Below, in pieces: positions 51,018 to 59,369 of a stretch of DNA of 64,000 nt. The stretch is from Arthrobacter sp. PAMC 25486 (lineage in GTDB: Bacteria > Actinomycetota > Actinomycetes > Actinomycetales > Micrococcaceae), in the NCBI RefSeq assembly GCF_000785535.1, contig NZ_CP007595.1, positions 1,612,001 through 1,676,000 of the forward strand, in the 5' to 3' direction. Every line of letters begins with the position of its first letter. The first letter of the stretch is position 1. Made by a program: the position numbers and the translations under genes. The notes under the pieces are model-generated. The model saw only the letters and a program-made list of their open reading frames with translations. It was not told where the DNA came from and did not search any database.

Positions 51018-51042
51018 AGCCATCACGGTTCACGTGGTGGCT
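51018..51042 (+). terminator. Stem-loop before a tail-fibre gene
   Basis: AGCCATCACG and CGTGGTGGCT pair with one T-G wobble around GTTCA, followed by TTCTACTCC. It is another boundary hairpin in the late operon. Confidence 0.55.
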
Positions 51043-51067
51043 TTCTACTCCCTGAAAGGGGGCAGGC

Positions 51068-51559
51068 ATGGCGCTTGTAACTGGCAACCTCAAAGACCTG
51101 CTAGGACGCAACTACGCATCCCGCCAAGGAGAGATTCACTTCATCCCTAGCGGGCCGGGCATCCGATACACAGGGAATCCGGGGCAGATCATGCCGACTT
51201 CCGAGGGTGCGGCGACGATTGAGCCCAATGGTGATTTCAGTGCGGACTTGGCGGACACCTCAACGTTCCTAAATGACATGTGGTACACGATTCGGATTCG
51301 CTGGCAGGACGTTGGTGCGGGTGCGGCGCTGGCCGATTTCCCGGACTGGCAGGTGCGTGTCACCGGGCCTGGCTCCATCGTGGACATGATCTCCTTCGGC
51401 CCAGCCTACGGCGGCGGCGGCGGTGGCAGTATCCCGAATCGAAAGGTTTGGTGGGTCGGTTTGAGCGCACCACCCAACCGCTCCTTCCTCTGGCTCCACA
51501 CCAACCCTGACAACACCGACGACCCGGCGAACACGGGCGACGTCCGAGAATGGAGGTAA
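51068..51559 (+). CDS. Minor tail / fibre-base protein (163 aa)
   Basis: A beta-rich protein (GEIHFIPSGPGIRYTGNPGQI; WYTIRIRWQDVGAGAA) with a Gly-rich loop (YGGGGGGS). The first domain resembles the prealbumin-type domains common in actinophage fibre bases. It is followed 4 bp later by the spike gene. Confidence 0.65.
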   Translation: MALVTGNLKDLLGRNYASRQGEIHFIPSGPGIRYTGNPGQIMPTSEGAATIEPNGDFSADLADTSTFLNDMWYTIRIRWQDVGAGAALADFPDWQVRVTGPGSIVDMISFGPAYGGGGGGSIPNRKVWWVGLSAPPNRSFLWLHTNPDNTDDPANTGDVREWR

Positions 51560-51563
51560 CCCG

Positions 51564-52856
51564 ATGCCTTGGGTAACTATTGGTAACGTGCGCGGCCCTC
51601 GCGGACACCAAGGTGTTCCTGGCGACCCGCTGAATCAGGCCGGCGCGGACTTCATGGTGAAAAACTTTGATTTCCTGACGGGCTGGGATAAGCGCGCACC
51701 CATCATCGGGGGCAAGGGTCCCATCTTTGTTGCCACTGACCGGAACTCGAAAGAGACGTGGCTTGGTGCTCGTGGCGAGGATGGCGGGCCTACTGACACT
51801 GCGCTATGGCACATGCAGAACCGGCTTGGCGTCCATCAGCACCCGGACGCGTCCGTTAGCTGGGCTGTCACGGATGCTGCATGGCGGTACACGGAGATGC
51901 GCCTGGACAATGAGGGAAACGTGCCCGATGCGGTCCTTCAGCGCTGGGCTTCCCGCATGGGTGCTGCGACGGGTAGCGGGCTGGCGACTGGGGACCGGTA
52001 CATTACTTCTGACGGCTCACTGTCCCCGGTATTCCCTGACGTGAAGAACATTACTATCTGGGGTTCGTCGAGTGCTGAGAGGATCGGCGCTGCACTGTCA
52101 TCAGCACTAGCAAGCACGGGCGCAACGTTCCACAACGAAGGCAAGGGCGCCGAAACGTCCCAGCACATTAGTGCACGGTTAGGGTCTGTTCCGGCCTTGC
52201 TCACTGTTGCTGGCGGGTCAATCCCCGCTAGCGGCCCGGTCACCGTCACCGCATCAAACATGGGCAACAGTGCTGAAATGAAGCCTTTTGTTGGGGCACT
52301 GAACGGCGTCAAGGGGCAGCTGACCAGCACTTCTACGGTGTTCACATTCACCCGGTCCACCCCTGGCGAGACTACCTCGGTTGTTGCAGGAACCGCGTTC
52401 ATCCCTACCATTGGGACCGCGTCACGCCAGCATGTGACGTTCCTGTGGATGGGCAAAAACAACCTTTCCGGTTCAGGCTCTGCACCATTAGTCATCGAGC
52501 AGACCAACAAGGCTTTCGACTATCTTTCGCCCATGGTCAAACGGGTGCTCGTTCTAGGCCATTTCGTGGACACCGCCCAATCGTCAGGTTCAACACAATG
52601 GACAAACGTTCGCACGGTCAACGCCGCACTCGCTGCACGCTACGGCGATCTGTTCCTTGACGTTGACGCCTACCTTTCGTCCCCGCAACTCTGGACAGAC
52701 ACCGGAATCACACCGACCAGTAACGACCTGGTCCAGCAGGGCAACGGCATCAAGCCGGACAGTATCTCCCACGACAGTGGGCACCTGAACGCTGCCGGTT
52801 ACACAGCAGTTTCGGCACTCATCCGCAAAAAGCTTTCAGCCCTCGGCTGGTACTAA
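51564..52856 (+). CDS. Tail spike with SGNH/GDSL esterase domain
   Basis: 430 aa. A short collagen-like stretch (GNVRGPRGHQGVPGDP) leads to an intrachain-trimer region. An SGNH hydrolase from about 162 has a nucleophile region ITIWGSSSAER (164-173), block III WMGKNN (295-300) and the Asp/His pair in HDSGHLNAAGY (403-413). A beta-rich insert lies at about 215-285. Expected function: deacetylation or ester cleavage of a surface glycan at adsorption. The usual GDS is replaced by GSS, so activity needs checking. Confidence 0.8.
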   Translation: MPWVTIGNVRGPRGHQGVPGDPLNQAGADFMVKNFDFLTGWDKRAPIIGGKGPIFVATDRNSKETWLGARGEDGGPTDTALWHMQNRLGVHQHPDASVSWAVTDAAWRYTEMRLDNEGNVPDAVLQRWASRMGAATGSGLATGDRYITSDGSLSPVFPDVKNITIWGSSSAERIGAALSSALASTGATFHNEGKGAETSQHISARLGSVPALLTVAGGSIPASGPVTVTASNMGNSAEMKPFVGALNGVKGQLTSTSTVFTFTRSTPGETTSVVAGTAFIPTIGTASRQHVTFLWMGKNNLSGSGSAPLVIEQTNKAFDYLSPMVKRVLVLGHFVDTAQSSGSTQWTNVRTVNAALAARYGDLFLDVDAYLSSPQLWTDTGITPTSNDLVQQGNGIKPDSISHDSGHLNAAGYTAVSALIRKKLSALGWY

Positions 52857-52866
52857 GGAGCCCCGC

Positions 52867-53490
52867 ATGTCAACAATTATCCGATCTGACCAGCTCATGA
52901 CGATCCCGCCCATGGTGGCTAAGTACGCGCCTGGCCGGCAGCTGTACCGGGCAAACTTCAACGACGGAAACAAGGCCAGCCTCGCGGGCGAGTTGACCGC
53001 AACTGATGTTGGCCTCGTTACTGGAACGTGGCAGGGCGACACAAACCATTTCTCGGTTCAAAACTCAACCGTAGTCCGCGGCAGTGTGTCCGGGGCTATC
53101 AGTGTTGGCCTGCCCTTGCTTGGTGCTGGCGCGATGATGTCTTGGGACGTTGTGTCGCTTCCGCAAGCCGCACCATTGTACTTGGACCTTTTCGCTTCAA
53201 CAGTTAACGGCTCTCCTGACGTTTACCGAATCGCTCTTGGCACTGGGTCCGCAAGTTTGAACCAGCGAGTATCCGGCGTTGGCACACCTCTTAGTGGGAA
53301 CTTTGCGTTTTCTGCGGGAGATCGCGTCGGTGTTCGCTGGGTTGGAGGGTTGCTTAGCGCTTTTGTGAACGGTGTTGCGGTGGCAGAAGCAGTCACCAGC
53401 GCGGTTACTCCGAACGGGTTCGCTCGCATAGCCGCTGGCAGCGCTACCGCAGGGTTCGCACTGGACACCATGGCCATCGAAATCTACTAA
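52867..53490 (+). CDS. Lectin-like tail-fibre tip (207 aa)
   Basis: An all-beta protein (VGLVTGTWQGDTNHFSV; VYRIALGTGSASLNQRV; RVGVRWVGGLLSAFVNGVAV) with a concanavalin-like jelly-roll pattern. It probably binds host glycan next to the esterase spike. Confidence 0.65.
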   Translation: MSTIIRSDQLMTIPPMVAKYAPGRQLYRANFNDGNKASLAGELTATDVGLVTGTWQGDTNHFSVQNSTVVRGSVSGAISVGLPLLGAGAMMSWDVVSLPQAAPLYLDLFASTVNGSPDVYRIALGTGSASLNQRVSGVGTPLSGNFAFSAGDRVGVRWVGGLLSAFVNGVAVAEAVTSAVTPNGFARIAAGSATAGFALDTMAIEIY

Positions 53491-53500
53491 GGACGCGGCC

Positions 53501-53923
53501 ATGACTAAAAATCACTGGACCATCGCGGTCTGGCTCCGCATCCAGGAGCCGCGTTTCATCACGATCATGCAGACCCTCATCTACGGGTTGTGCGCCTGGG
53601 CGGGGATTGCCACGGTCCTCGCCCCACCGTCTTCCATTGAGGGGCAATTCGGTCTGACGGTCACGCTCGTGTGGGGCTGGTTTGCGATCCTTGGCGGGGT
53701 GGCCGGGGCCATCGCGTGCCCGTTCGGTAAATGGCTGATCGAGAAACCCGCGATCATCCTGTGCGCCACCGCCACCCTGATCTACGCCGGGATCATCCTG
53801 ACCCTGCACATCCAAGAAACAGGGAACCGTATCCCTCAACTCTGCTTCGTCGTCATGACACTGCTCTACCTCACGTCCCGGTACGCCCGCATCAGGCCGT
53901 TCTCTTACCAGCCCGGAAAGTAG
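53501..53923 (+). CDS. Four-TM membrane protein in the lysis region
   Basis: 140 aa with about four hydrophobic helices (TLIYGLCAWAGIATVLA; LVWGWFAILGGVAGAIAC; AIILCATATLIYAGIILTL). It is upstream of the endolysin and probably helps lysis or membrane targeting; the r1t-type holin lies after the endolysin. Confidence 0.65.
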   Translation: MTKNHWTIAVWLRIQEPRFITIMQTLIYGLCAWAGIATVLAPPSSIEGQFGLTVTLVWGWFAILGGVAGAIACPFGKWLIEKPAIILCATATLIYAGIILTLHIQETGNRIPQLCFVVMTLLYLTSRYARIRPFSYQPGK

Positions 53924-53929
53924 GCGACC

Positions 53930-54223
53930 TTGGATTGGTCTCAAATCTGGCCTGTTATCGGCATCGTCTGTGGTGCTGGCGGATTCCTCACCGTAAGCGT
54001 GCAGGAGTTCCGCAAGTGGCGCACCGGTGCCGCTGAAGAAGAACGCCTCGAAAACAACGACCTCAAAACCATTGCCGACCGGGCCGTGGCCCTGCGGGAC
54101 TGGTCCGACGAATACCGGCGCCTGGTCATGGAGAAAGCAGCGAAATGGCGACGCATCGCCATCGAGCATGGCGTACCCGAGGAAACCCTCGGCCCCTGGC
54201 CAACCGCCCCACCCAAACCCTAA
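53930..54223 (+). CDS. Single-TM, coiled-coil protein (lysis accessory)
   Basis: 97 aa with an N-terminal TM (WPVIGIVCGAGGFLTV) and a charged helical stem ending in a Pro-rich tail. TTG start. The topology resembles a small holin-like or spanin-related protein, but a spanin function is not expected in this host group. Confidence 0.55.
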   Translation: MDWSQIWPVIGIVCGAGGFLTVSVQEFRKWRTGAAEEERLENNDLKTIADRAVALRDWSDEYRRLVMEKAAKWRRIAIEHGVPEETLGPWPTAPPKP

Positions 54224-54242
54224 GCCACCCCACCGGGTGGCT
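54223..54242 (+). terminator. Stem-loop before the endolysin gene
   Basis: AGCCACCC-CACC-GGGTGGCT followed by CTCTACTTT. It is the last in the series of hairpins between late genes. Confidence 0.6.
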
Positions 54243-54262
54243 CTCTACTTTAAGGAGGCCGC

Positions 54263-54994
54263 ATGGCTTACAACCCAAGTGTTGCCTACGTTGGTCCGGA
54301 CGGCGCTACTCGCAGCGTGACGAATGAACTCACGGCCCGGTTCGGTTATCCTGCCCGGCCGTATGAGTTTGTGACGGGCTGGAAAGATGCTGGCAATGTG
54401 TCCGGCCACAACCCGGATTCCGATGGCATCACGCACGGCGTGGACATCTTCATGACCCAAGCGCAGAACCGTTGGGCAGCCGACCATTTGGCGGCACGAG
54501 GCCGGGCGGGAGACCCCCGCGTCGCCTACGTGATCTACGCCGGGCAGATCGCCTCACCATCCACCGGATACGAGTTCGCTGGGTCTGGCTGGGAGCACTG
54601 GGACCACCCACACCTGAGCGTGTGGGACGGCTACTGGGGCGGCTACTGCTCACTCCCGGCCCACATCTACAACGACACGTCCAGCTGGGGCATCGCAGGC
54701 GCCACGCCACAAGCCAACACCATCACACCCATCCCTTCATTCACAGAAATGGATATCGACATGGCAACACCATCCGAAGTAGTAACCGCGCTCATGGGGC
54801 ACCCGCTTACCCTGCGCGACGGCACGAAGGCCAGCTTGGAAACGCATCTGGTCAACCTGTTTGGCGACACGATCAAGCGCACCGAGGTGTTGACCTCGTT
54901 CGACGGCAAGACCAAAGCACGCGTCGTGGACATCCTGGCGAACCTTGGCCCGGACGTTCGCGCCATCAAGACCAAGACGGACAAGCTCAAGTGA
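54263..54994 (+). CDS. Endolysin, M15-like metallopeptidase
   Basis: 243 aa. The N-terminal catalytic part has SGHNPDSDGITHGVDIF (about 47-63) and EHWDHPHLSV (about 111-120), giving the His/Asp/His zinc set of M15/D-Ala-D-Ala-type peptidases. The C-terminal 90 residues (TEMDIDMATPSEVVTALMG onward) look like a wall-binding or multimerisation domain. It would cut peptidoglycan stem peptides. AAGGAGG precedes the ATG. Confidence 0.8.
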   Translation: MAYNPSVAYVGPDGATRSVTNELTARFGYPARPYEFVTGWKDAGNVSGHNPDSDGITHGVDIFMTQAQNRWAADHLAARGRAGDPRVAYVIYAGQIASPSTGYEFAGSGWEHWDHPHLSVWDGYWGGYCSLPAHIYNDTSSWGIAGATPQANTITPIPSFTEMDIDMATPSEVVTALMGHPLTLRDGTKASLETHLVNLFGDTIKRTEVLTSFDGKTKARVVDILANLGPDVRAIKTKTDKLK

Positions 54995-55305
54995 CGGGGC
55001 AGCGTGTGGCGACCGTTGACAAGGCTGACGCGGTTCAGCGGGCCCTGCGCACGCTCTGGCAGGGGTTCGGCTTCGATGCTGTGGCGGCTATCGGTGCTGG
55101 CCTGTTGCTGCTGCTCGACGGCGGCGACGTGCTGAGCCCCGTGTTCTGGGGCGCGTTCGGCGTGCTCATCATCAAGTCCGTGCTGGTCGCGTTTGCCAGC
55201 TACCTGCAACGCCTCCGCAAAGCACCCAAGCCACTGCCGGAACCCGCGGACCCTGCCCTCACTGATGAATACCACGAGGCAACCCGCAACCACGCAACAC
55301 CCTAA
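54991..55305 (+). CDS. r1t-type holin
   Basis: 104 aa with two TM helices (FDAVAAIGAGLLLLLDGG and PVFWGAFGVLIIKSVLVAF) and a charged C-terminal tail, the layout of r1t/Phage_r1t_holin proteins. GTGA overlap with the endolysin gene makes a lysis cassette. Confidence 0.85.
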   Translation: MTGQRVATVDKADAVQRALRTLWQGFGFDAVAAIGAGLLLLLDGGDVLSPVFWGAFGVLIIKSVLVAFASYLQRLRKAPKPLPEPADPALTDEYHEATRNHATP

Positions 55306-55312
55306 GCACGAC

Positions 55313-55346
55313 GGCGGCACCCCTAACCGGGTGCCGCCCCTTTTTT
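55313..55346 (+). terminator. Terminator of the late operon
   Basis: GGCGGCACCC and GGGTGCCGCC pair around a 5-nt loop and are followed by CCTTTTTT. It ends the lysis cassette. Confidence 0.92.
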
Positions 55347-55462
55347 GTGCCCAAAACTCGTTGCGCTCACACCCGGCCTGCGAGCGCCGGAAACACGGGG
55401 ATGTTACAAAATGTCGTGCGCCGTGAACGGTGGCCAAACCCGTGCGAGAGGAAGTATAAGGC

Positions 55463-55555
55463 TTGACACGCATGGTAGACCTAGTAAAAGTCAGAATGTT
55501 ACGCCGCAGAAAAGTTCACGGCACAAACGATCCGCGACAAAACGCTGAGTCCTGA
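55463..55555 (+). CDS. Possible 30-aa basic peptide near the integrase
   Basis: A TTG or ATG start after AGAGGAAG opens a short Arg/Lys-rich frame (MVDLVKVRMLRRRKVHG). The same TTGACA could instead be a promoter -35. It is listed because no clear excisionase exists elsewhere; support is weak. The rest of 55347-55580 shows nothing else coding. Confidence 0.25.
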   Translation: MTRMVDLVKVRMLRRRKVHGTNDPRQNAES

Positions 55556-55580
55556 ACCAACTCGCTACGGGCAGCACAAA

Positions 55581-55606
55581 GCCCCGCCCGCTTGTGCGGA
55601 CGGGGC
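55581..55606 (-). terminator. Terminator after the integrase gene
   Basis: GCCCCG(C)CCGC and GCGG(A)CGGGGC pair around TTGT; on the minus strand this follows the integrase stop by 14 bp and is followed by TTTGTG. Confidence 0.8.
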
Positions 55607-55620
55607 GATGGGGGAGCTAC

Positions 55621-56751
55621 TTAGTCGAGCAAGTCAGCCGCCTTCAAGTCGTCGCCGTTGGTCAGCGTGGCGTAAATCTTGAGCGTAGTTTGCGGGTCCT
55701 CGTGACCAAGCCTCGCCTGCACCACGTTGACCGGCACACCCTTCTGAAGCAGGTGGGTGGTGTGCGCCTTCCGAATCTCGTGAATCCACGGATGGTCATC
55801 CAAGTGGCCTTCCTTGACGAGCTCCTTCACGACAGGCTGCCATGCCACCTTGTGGAAGTAGGCGTTCCTCAGGTAGAGGCCGTTGGGGCGGGTGAACAGT
55901 AAGTCCCCCGGCTTCAAGTCCTTCATGCGATCAATCAGCTTGGCGGACAGCTCCAAGTTGCATGTGACGTTGCGCTTGGCCATGGGCGTCTTGGGCGGGC
56001 CGATCTCTTCGCCGTCACCTGTGTCCTTCCATGCCCTCGTGACCCTGATGATGCACCGCTCCCCCTCTACGCGCACATCACGCTTACGCAGCGCTGTGGC
56101 CTCGTTGTAGCGCAGCCCCGTCTTACTCAGCGTCCGGATGAAAAGCTTGTACCGCTCCGGCATGCTCTCTTCCAGCAATTCCAAGTCCTCCGGGCTCAAG
56201 TAGACCGGCTCGCGGGATTCACCCAAGTCTGGGTCACCAATACCTTTGGCTGGGTTCCTTGACATGAGATCCATATCTATGGCCGTCGCGAACGCTGACG
56301 ATAGCAACGCTTGGATGTTCTTCTTGGTGCGCGGGTTCAGCTCGGAGCCTGGCGCAACATTGGACCCCGGCGCGCTCACAAGGTTATCCATCCACTTGAT
56401 GACGTGCTTCTTCTCCACCATGTCGATGCCCATATTCCCGAGTGGGCTGCTGGCGATGTGGTCCCGCGCCAGATTGCGGTAGCGCCTGATGGTCCCCGGC
56501 TGCGGCTTGGTCAGCTGAGCAATGTGGGTCTCCAAAACCTCGTGGACCTTCTTCACCTTCTGGTCATGGATGCGCTTGGCTTCGTTGGCCAGCTTGAAGG
56601 TGTTGCCATTGGCGTCCAGGAACTTCTTGGTCATTTCGGCTTTTTCTTCATCATCGAAGGTTCGGCCGTCGATCTTCCCGCCTGGCTCCCGCCAGACTAC
56701 GCGCCAAGACTCAACGCCTTTCGCGCTGACGTTATGCTGAATCGATGCCAT
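55621..56751 (-). CDS. int: Tyrosine recombinase (phage integrase)
   Basis: 376 aa. An N-terminal arm-binding domain (1-60) and core-binding SAM-like domain (62-170) are followed by the catalytic domain, with R214 (TGLRYNEA), K254, H324 and R327 (HEIRKAH), H350 (LGHED) and the nucleophile Y360 (LKIYA). All catalytic residues are present. It is next to attR at the ssrA 3' end and would perform integration and, with a directionality factor, excision. Confidence 0.95.
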   Translation of the reverse strand: MASIQHNVSAKGVESWRVVWREPGGKIDGRTFDDEEKAEMTKKFLDANGNTFKLANEAKRIHDQKVKKVHEVLETHIAQLTKPQPGTIRRYRNLARDHIASSPLGNMGIDMVEKKHVIKWMDNLVSAPGSNVAPGSELNPRTKKNIQALLSSAFATAIDMDLMSRNPAKGIGDPDLGESREPVYLSPEDLELLEESMPERYKLFIRTLSKTGLRYNEATALRKRDVRVEGERCIIRVTRAWKDTGDGEEIGPPKTPMAKRNVTCNLELSAKLIDRMKDLKPGDLLFTRPNGLYLRNAYFHKVAWQPVVKELVKEGHLDDHPWIHEIRKAHTTHLLQKGVPVNVVQARLGHEDPQTTLKIYATLTNGDDLKAADLLD

Positions 56752-56844
56752 GTTCGCTAACCCGTCCTTATCTGTTCTAAAGCAACAAAATGGGGGTCTA
56801 GCGCAACTTAACTAGAACTGGCCCCGTCAATAGGGGCCAGTCTA
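56752..56844. promoter_or_regulatory. Phage attachment-arm region and integrase promoter
   Basis: This 93-bp stretch holds the integrase leader and phage-side attachment sequence. TCTAG-N10-CTAGA occurs at about 56797-56816 and could be an arm-type binding dyad. The hairpin at 56818-56840 is listed separately. Confidence 0.4.
56818..56840 (-). terminator. Phage-supplied hairpin downstream of ssrA
   Basis: CTGGCCCC-GTCAATA-GGGGCCAG is a perfect 8-bp stem lying 5 bp beyond the ssrA 3' end; on the minus strand TTCTAGTT follows. It probably replaces the host terminator displaced to 17188-17230. Confidence 0.65.
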
Positions 56845-56865
56845 GTGGAGATGGGGAGAATTGAA
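56845..56865. repeat. attR: right copy of the 21-bp att core inside ssrA
   Basis: Identical to 17241-17261. It forms the T-arm/acceptor 3' strand of tmRNA, which therefore stays intact after integration. Confidence 0.9.
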
Positions 56866-57208
56866 CTCCCGTCCGATGTTGTGTTGTCAGGGCTTCTACG
56901 GGTGTAGTTTGCGGCGGTTTTTCTCGGCCCCAGCTGTCTCGCAAACAAGCAGCTGCCAGGCCCAGTTGTATAAGAGTCCCCTAAGTGCCTACAACAAGAA
57001 CTTAGAGCAGTGGCCCTCTAAATGACGCCAGGATCCGGGACGAGAGCATTCCCGGGCTGACGGACTGTCTTACTGCTTAGGCAGCAAGAGCGAAGTCAGT
57101 GCGATTTGAGTCAGCACTTGTGTTTTACAGAGATCGTTTACGAGATAACCCTGTATCCTCGACCCGCTTCACCTGTCTCGACTAACACCGTCGAAACCGA
57201 TCATCCCC
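56846..57208 (-). ncRNA. ssrA: tmRNA (transfer-messenger RNA)
   Basis: 363 nt on the minus strand. The 5' end GGGGATGATCGG pairs with the 3' CATCTCC plus discriminator A; CCA is not encoded and must be added. The tag frame (57115 down to 57077) reads ADSNRTDFALAA followed by TAA. GGTTTCGACGGTG near the 5' end and TTCAATTC near the 3' end are standard. tmRNA with SmpB rescues stalled ribosomes and tags the nascent protein for proteolysis. The prophage occupies its 3' end without damaging it. Confidence 0.97.
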
Positions 57209-57349
57209 TATTGTTTTTTCAAAACCACGCAGGGTCCGCAAGGAACCGTTGTGGTCTATCCATGCTAGCGCATTCAGCGGGGAAAATATTCCGCGCACGT
57301 CCCGCCACCTGCCCAACCGGTACCGCCGCCGGACCGAAGACCGCGCACG

Positions 57350-58666
57350 CTACCCAATCAGTCCTCTGTCGGCCTTCGCCTGCAGCACCAGCAGCGCCGC
57401 CGCATCCACCTGGGTTGCAAACGCCGGATCGGACTGCGCCGTGGCCAGCATGCCTTCGTACATGGCGGGCAGCAGCGATTGGTTCGTGCACAGGGCCAGG
57501 GTGCCGCCGGCCCGGATGAACTCAACCCCGCGCTGCCCCACCGGCACGGCCGAGACCTGGACGGCGTCGCAAATGTCATCGCTGACAATGATGCCCGTAA
57601 AGCCCAGGTCCCCGCGCACCATGTCGTGCACCAGCACCCTGGAAAAAGGCGCCATGGCCGTCGGGTCAATCTTCGGGTACGACGCGTTGGACATCATCAG
57701 CCACGGCACACCTGCCGCCACAGCATCCTTGAACGGCTGCACATACGGGTCGTTGCGCACCGTAATGTCGTCCACCACATTCGCGCTGACGTCGGTGTTC
57801 GCGGTGACGCGGCCCAGTCCTGGGAAATGCTTCACGGTCGCGTCAATGGCCGCCGCGCGCATGCCTTGGGCGAAGGCAATGCCATGGCTGGACACCGTCT
57901 CCGGTGTGTAACCGTATTCGCGGCCAAAGGCGCCGATCGGGGCATTCTGCGGCGCAAATTCGGCGCTCGGCACGGTGTCCATGACGGGCGCCAGATTCAC
58001 ATTGACGCCCACCGCGGCCAGCTGTTCGCCCCAGGCCGTAGCCTCGGCGAGCAGCTCTCCCACCGAAAGCTCCCCTTGCACGATCGCCTGCGGCATCACA
58101 GCGAAGCCGGGCCCCTGCATGATCTGCACAAACCCGCCTTCCTGGTCGGTGGCGACAAACGCCCGCACCCCCTGCGTCCGGTCGCCGGAAACGTGCGCCG
58201 TGATGGCGGAAACCTCATCCGCTATCCCGGCCTGCCCCGCAGTGCTGCGCCCCTTCATGAAAACATTGCCCACGAAGAGGGTGTCCAGCGCGTACAGTGA
58301 GTCCGCATCGGCACCTGTCACCGGCGAGGACACCATGAGGATTTGCCCCACCTTTTGCTCCAGCGTCATGGCGGCCAATGCCGTGGCGGCCTTGCTCGAT
58401 GCCGGCGCGGACGACGGCGGAGCCTGGCTTGCGCTGGGAGGCGGTGCCGCCGTCGTGCTTGGCGAAGGGGACGGGGCACTTGGGGATGGTTTCGCGCTTG
58501 AGGACGGTGCCGCCGTCGCACTTGGCGATGGTGGCGGCGTTGAGCTTGCCGGGCCGGGCGATGGTGCATTGCCGCTTGCATAGAGCATGCCAAAGACCAC
58601 TACCAGGGCCACAACAACGATGCCGGCGCCGAGCATCAACCAGCGTTTGGAGCCACTCACCACCAC
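57350..58666 (-). CDS. Membrane-anchored GH3 beta-N-acetylhexosaminidase-like enzyme
   Basis: About 438 aa. An N-terminal TM/signal anchor (WLMLGAGIVVVALVVVFGML) and a Pro/Ser/Ala-rich spacer of about 60 residues precede the GH3 domain. That domain has ATDQEGG, KHFPGLGRV (about 255-263) and the nucleophile region IIVSDDICDAV. GH3 NagZ-type enzymes remove GlcNAc from wall fragments; outside the membrane it may act on peptidoglycan or glycans. GTG 58666 has GAGAGG upstream; an earlier GTG at 58684 does not. Confidence 0.85.
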   Translation of the reverse strand: MVVSGSKRWLMLGAGIVVVALVVVFGMLYASGNAPSPGPASSTPPPSPSATAAPSSSAKPSPSAPSPSPSTTAAPPPSASQAPPSSAPASSKAATALAAMTLEQKVGQILMVSSPVTGADADSLYALDTLFVGNVFMKGRSTAGQAGIADEVSAITAHVSGDRTQGVRAFVATDQEGGFVQIMQGPGFAVMPQAIVQGELSVGELLAEATAWGEQLAAVGVNVNLAPVMDTVPSAEFAPQNAPIGAFGREYGYTPETVSSHGIAFAQGMRAAAIDATVKHFPGLGRVTANTDVSANVVDDITVRNDPYVQPFKDAVAAGVPWLMMSNASYPKIDPTAMAPFSRVLVHDMVRGDLGFTGIIVSDDICDAVQVSAVPVGQRGVEFIRAGGTLALCTNQSLLPAMYEGMLATAQSDPAFATQVDAAALLVLQAKADRGLIG

Positions 58667-58763
58667 AGCCTGCCTCTCAATCACAGATGCCGTACCAGCC
58701 AGCCTAGATCACGGGGCCGCACAAAGCGCCGTCAGTTCGAAAGGGACCCCTGCCGTGCGGGAG

Positions 58764-59240
58764 TTACGCGCTGCCGCGGTTCTTCTCACGCATGGCACGC
58801 AATGCCTCGCGGTTGTCCTGCTGCTCGCGCAGCGCGTGGCGTTTATCGTAGTCCTTCTTGCCGCGTGCAATGGCGATCTCAACCTTGGCGCGGCTGTCCT
58901 TGAAATACAGCTGCAGCGGCACAATGGTGAAGCCGGATTCGCGGGTCTTGCGGTCGATCTTCTCGAGCTCTTCGCGGTGCAGCAGGAGCTTGCGGCGGCG
59001 GCGGGCCGTGTGGTTGGTCCAGCTGCCGTTGAGGTATTCGGGGATGTAGACGCCCTCAAGCCACAGCTCGTCGTTGTAGAACGTGGCAAAACCGTCCACC
59101 AGGGAGGCCCGGCCTTCACGCAGCGACTTGACCTCGGTCCCCATCAAGACCAGGCCGGCCTCGAAGGTGTCCATGATGAGGTAATCATGCCGGGCCTTGC
59201 GATTGGTGGCCACTACCTTCAGGCCACTTTCCTTAGGCAC
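58764..59240 (-). CDS. smpB: SsrA-binding protein SmpB
   Basis: A 158-aa OB-fold partner of tmRNA, beginning with [13 protein letters not shown] and including [19 protein letters not shown] and [13 protein letters not shown], with the basic C-terminal tail that enters the decoding centre. It lies 1.6 kb from ssrA on the same strand, as in many Actinobacteria. Confidence 0.97.
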   Translation of the reverse strand: MPKESGLKVVATNRKARHDYLIMDTFEAGLVLMGTEVKSLREGRASLVDGFATFYNDELWLEGVYIPEYLNGSWTNHTARRRRKLLLHREELEKIDRKTRESGFTIVPLQLYFKDSRAKVEIAIARGKKDYDKRHALREQQDNREALRAMREKNRGSA

Positions 59241-59369
59241 AGCTGACTCCTTTTATGTTCATCATGACTTCCGGTGCGCCAATGCGGCCGGAACCTTAGT
59301 TTAGCAACTCACGCCATGCCGCGCGGCCAACGGCCTGGGACCGCGGGCTCATCAGCGGACCTGTCGATC

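Larger units (their letters stand above)
17241..56865. mobile_element. Complete siphovirus-type prophage integrated at the ssrA 3' end
   Basis: It is bounded by the exact 21-bp repeats and has a tyrosine integrase at the right end adjacent to attR. Gene order is: membrane protein, immunity genes, Rha-type regulators, recombination, replication, small early genes, HNH, terminase, portal, head, tail, lysis, integrase. No structural or lysis gene shows a frameshift apart from the programmed one in the tail chaperones, so the element may be inducible. The length is about 39.6 kb. Confidence 0.95.

Noticed and set aside
57479..58300. 273-aa plus-strand frame over the GH3 gene
   Set aside because: The minus-strand protein carries the KHFPG and SDD motifs; the plus frame is a His/Arg-rich shadow.
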